43,424 bases of DNA from CAG-217 sp963642245 (GTDB taxonomy: Bacteria > Bacillota > Clostridia > Oscillospirales > Acutalibacteraceae), in assembly GCA_963642245.1 (NCBI GenBank), contig CAVIFY010000014.1:1-43424 (forward strand). Direction: 5' to 3'. The first letter of the stretch is position 1; each line of letters starts with the position of its first letter. Shown here piece by piece: positions 42,366 through 43,424 of this stretch. The position numbers and the translations under genes are program-made. The notes beneath the pieces were generated by a model, which was not told the origin of the DNA, searched no databases, and saw only the letters and a list, made by a program, of their open reading frames with translations.

Positions 42366-43052
42366 TCATTTGCCAATGAATAAGGGGGTGAACGCCAGGT
42401 GGTCGGCGGAGATCAGGCGAAAATCAATGCCCTGATACGCCCCCTCAAAAGCAAACCGGGCCGCTGCGCCGTGCAGGTGGCCGTAGTAGCACTTTTGCAC
42501 GCCGTACTGCTGCAACAGTTCTACGATCGGGGCGCAGGCATTCCCGGTGGTCACCGGCGGATAATGGAGAAAAACGATCTTTTCTCTGTCCCCTGCCGCC
42601 TCCAGCGACATACGAATACGGCCCACTTCCCTTGCCAGCACTTTCTCGTCCTGGGCCTCCGGCGCGTCCTCAAAGAACCAGCCCCGGCTGCCGCACAGGG
42701 CCACATCGCCGTAAGGAATCGCCTGGTTGTGCAGGATCTGCAAAGTGTCAAAATGATTTTCCTGCAAATACAGGTCCATTTTGCGCTTGGTGTTCCACCA
42801 ATAGTCGTGATTGCCCTTGAGCAAGATCTTTTGCCCGGGCAGGTCGTTCAAAAAGGCAAAATCTGCCGTACATTCCGAGAATTTCATGGCCCAGCTGATG
42901 TCCCCGGCGATAACTACCGTGTCCTGCGGCTCCACCAAATGGCGCCAGTTGGCCGCCAGGCGGGTGGTATAATCGCTCCAGCCGGGAAAGCTGTCCATAG
43001 GCTTGTCCGTGCCAAAGGACAAATGGGTATCTGCAATGGCATACAGCGCCAT
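42366..43052 (-). CDS. Calcineurin-like metallophosphoesterase
   Basis: The 228-residue protein has the full metallophosphoesterase signature: IADTHL (D-x-H), AGDISWAMKF, GNHDYW, the LHYPP His and GHLHG. These place two metal ions for phosphoester hydrolysis. The substrate is not known; homologues are cyclic-nucleotide or nucleic-acid phosphoesterases. ATG 43052 is preferred because GAGG lies 6 bases before it; the frame extends to 43091 without a site. A single gene unit that diverges from the DUF1540 gene. Confidence 0.88.
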   Translation of the reverse strand: MALYAIADTHLSFGTDKPMDSFPGWSDYTTRLAANWRHLVEPQDTVVIAGDISWAMKFSECTADFAFLNDLPGQKILLKGNHDYWWNTKRKMDLYLQENHFDTLQILHNQAIPYGDVALCGSRGWFFEDAPEAQDEKVLAREVGRIRMSLEAAGDREKIVFLHYPPVTTGNACAPIVELLQQYGVQKCYYGHLHGAAARFAFEGAYQGIDFRLISADHLAFTPLFIGK

Positions 43053-43118
43053 AAGGCACCTCTTTTCCGTATAAAATGCCCGCGCCTGCACAAACTATGC
43101 AGGAAGGGAGTGAAAAAA

Positions 43119-43283
43119 ATGGACGAGATCAAAGGCATTTCCTGTGAAGTCAAGAACTGCAAGTACCACGATGGCTCCGACTGCTGCACCGCCGGTCATA
43201 TCCAGGTGGGCACGCAAAACGCAAAGACCTCTACGGACACCGCGTGCGAGACCTTCCAGTGCTGCGACGGCTGTTCTTGCTAA
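43119..43283 (+). CDS. DUF1540 cysteine-rich small protein
   Basis: The 54-residue protein has nine cysteines: SCEVKNCKYHDGSDCC near the start, then CETFQCCDGCSC at the end. This matches the DUF1540 pattern, probably a zinc- or metal-binding knuckle common in spore-forming Clostridia and often spore-associated; function unproven. AGGAAGGGAG lies before ATG 43119. A CCTGCA/TGCAGG inverted repeat at 43085-43103 precedes it. Confidence 0.88.
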   Translation: MDEIKGISCEVKNCKYHDGSDCCTAGHIQVGTQNAKTSTDTACETFQCCDGCSC

Positions 43284-43294
43284 GTAAAAAGACG

Positions 43295-43325
43295 AAAAAG
43301 GCAGGATATCGCATGATATCCTGCC
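43295..43325 (-). terminator. Terminator for an unseen minus-strand transcript at the right edge
   Basis: An 11-bp perfect stem (GGCAGGATATC and its complement, GCAT loop) at 43300-43325 is followed by T5 and more T only on the minus strand, so it should stop transcription entering from beyond the window; the plus-side DUF1540 gene may also end here. Confidence 0.7.
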
Positions 43326-43367
43326 CCAGCGTGTAGAAGCAGCTAAGTATAAATTTCTACACGCTGG
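43326..43367. repeat. Perfect 13-bp inverted repeat at the right edge
   Basis: CCAGCGTGTAGAA (43326-43338) and TTCTACACGCTGG (43355-43367) flank 16 bases. It abuts the terminator hairpin. The last ~57 bases of the window (43368-43424) hold nothing I can identify. Confidence 0.75.
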
Positions 43368-43424
43368 CAGACATCGAGAAAGTGAGATAAATTTCGTATT
43401 TTGCGAATGGGTGCTGTACAACAG

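Noticed and set aside
43095..43421. A 108-codon frame on the minus strand at the right edge
   Set aside because: It runs through the terminator hairpin and antisense to the DUF1540 gene, and shows no motif.
1..43424. CRISPR array, insertion sequence, prophage or tRNA genes
   Set aside because: No regularly spaced repeats, transposase or integrase motifs, phage structural genes or tRNA-like cloverleafs were seen by eye.

Overview
The window is a dense stretch of chromosome from an anaerobic, spore-lineage Firmicute, most likely a Clostridia/Oscillospirales (Ruminococcaceae-like) gut fermenter. This is inferred from gene content and order: tepA-ylzJ-spoIIIE, tig-clpP-clpX-lon-engB, RNase M5, Rex, TmcAL and DUF1540, alongside fermentation and one-carbon genes (ldh, ackA, fhs) and a GC-rich coding sequence with AT-rich promoters. 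About 41 genes are supported. No rRNA, tRNA, insertion sequence, prophage or CRISPR array was seen, and no gap between genes exceeds 300 bases.

Layout. 1-2735 (minus): the tepA, ylzJ-like, UppP-like, ftsK/spoIIIE operon, with ftsK cut by the window edge. 2774-7363 (plus): aconitase, isocitrate dehydrogenase, the redox repressor Rex and an unknown protein, which together form the oxidative branch from citrate to 2-oxoglutarate with a NADH sensor. 7433-12265 (minus): a PC4-like protein, then alaS, a HIT protein, a phosphoribosyltransferase and lactate dehydrogenase. 12320-14702: acetate kinase (minus) diverging from the acetate-dependent tRNA(Met) ligase tmcAL (plus). 14684-21562 (minus): lacZ, comEC, holA and RNase M5, tightly coupled. 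21595-23814 (plus): a frameshifted FemX-type gene coupled to a divergent alanine-racemase-like gene. 23823-26734 (minus): an integral membrane protein with a TetR regulator, then a short-chain dehydrogenase with a metallo-beta-lactamase-fold hydrolase. 26781-27817 (plus): a Thr/Lys-rich lipoprotein. 27883-31182 (minus): fhs, tsaE, tsaB and rpiB. 31203-32424 (plus): a RodA/FtsW protein. 32494-34210 (minus): an AraC regulator with a DMT exporter. 34319-42335 (minus): tig, clpP, clpX, then lon, engB and a diaminopimelate decarboxylase. 42366-43424: a metallophosphoesterase (minus), a DUF1540 protein (plus) and two strong hairpins at the right edge.

Most of the window is housekeeping, and I did not find a clear new multi-gene defence or mobile system. 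The observations most worth a second look are: two enzyme homologues that have lost textbook catalytic residues (the UppP-like protein in the spoIIIE operon and the alanine-racemase-like protein beside FemX); a one-base frameshift in the FemX gene; a 13-bp element shared by the two promoters around a TetR gene, forming a near-perfect palindrome at one of them; a histone-H1-like lysine tail on trigger factor; a tandem 20-bp duplication in the lon promoter; and a beta-galactosidase gene translationally coupled to comEC.
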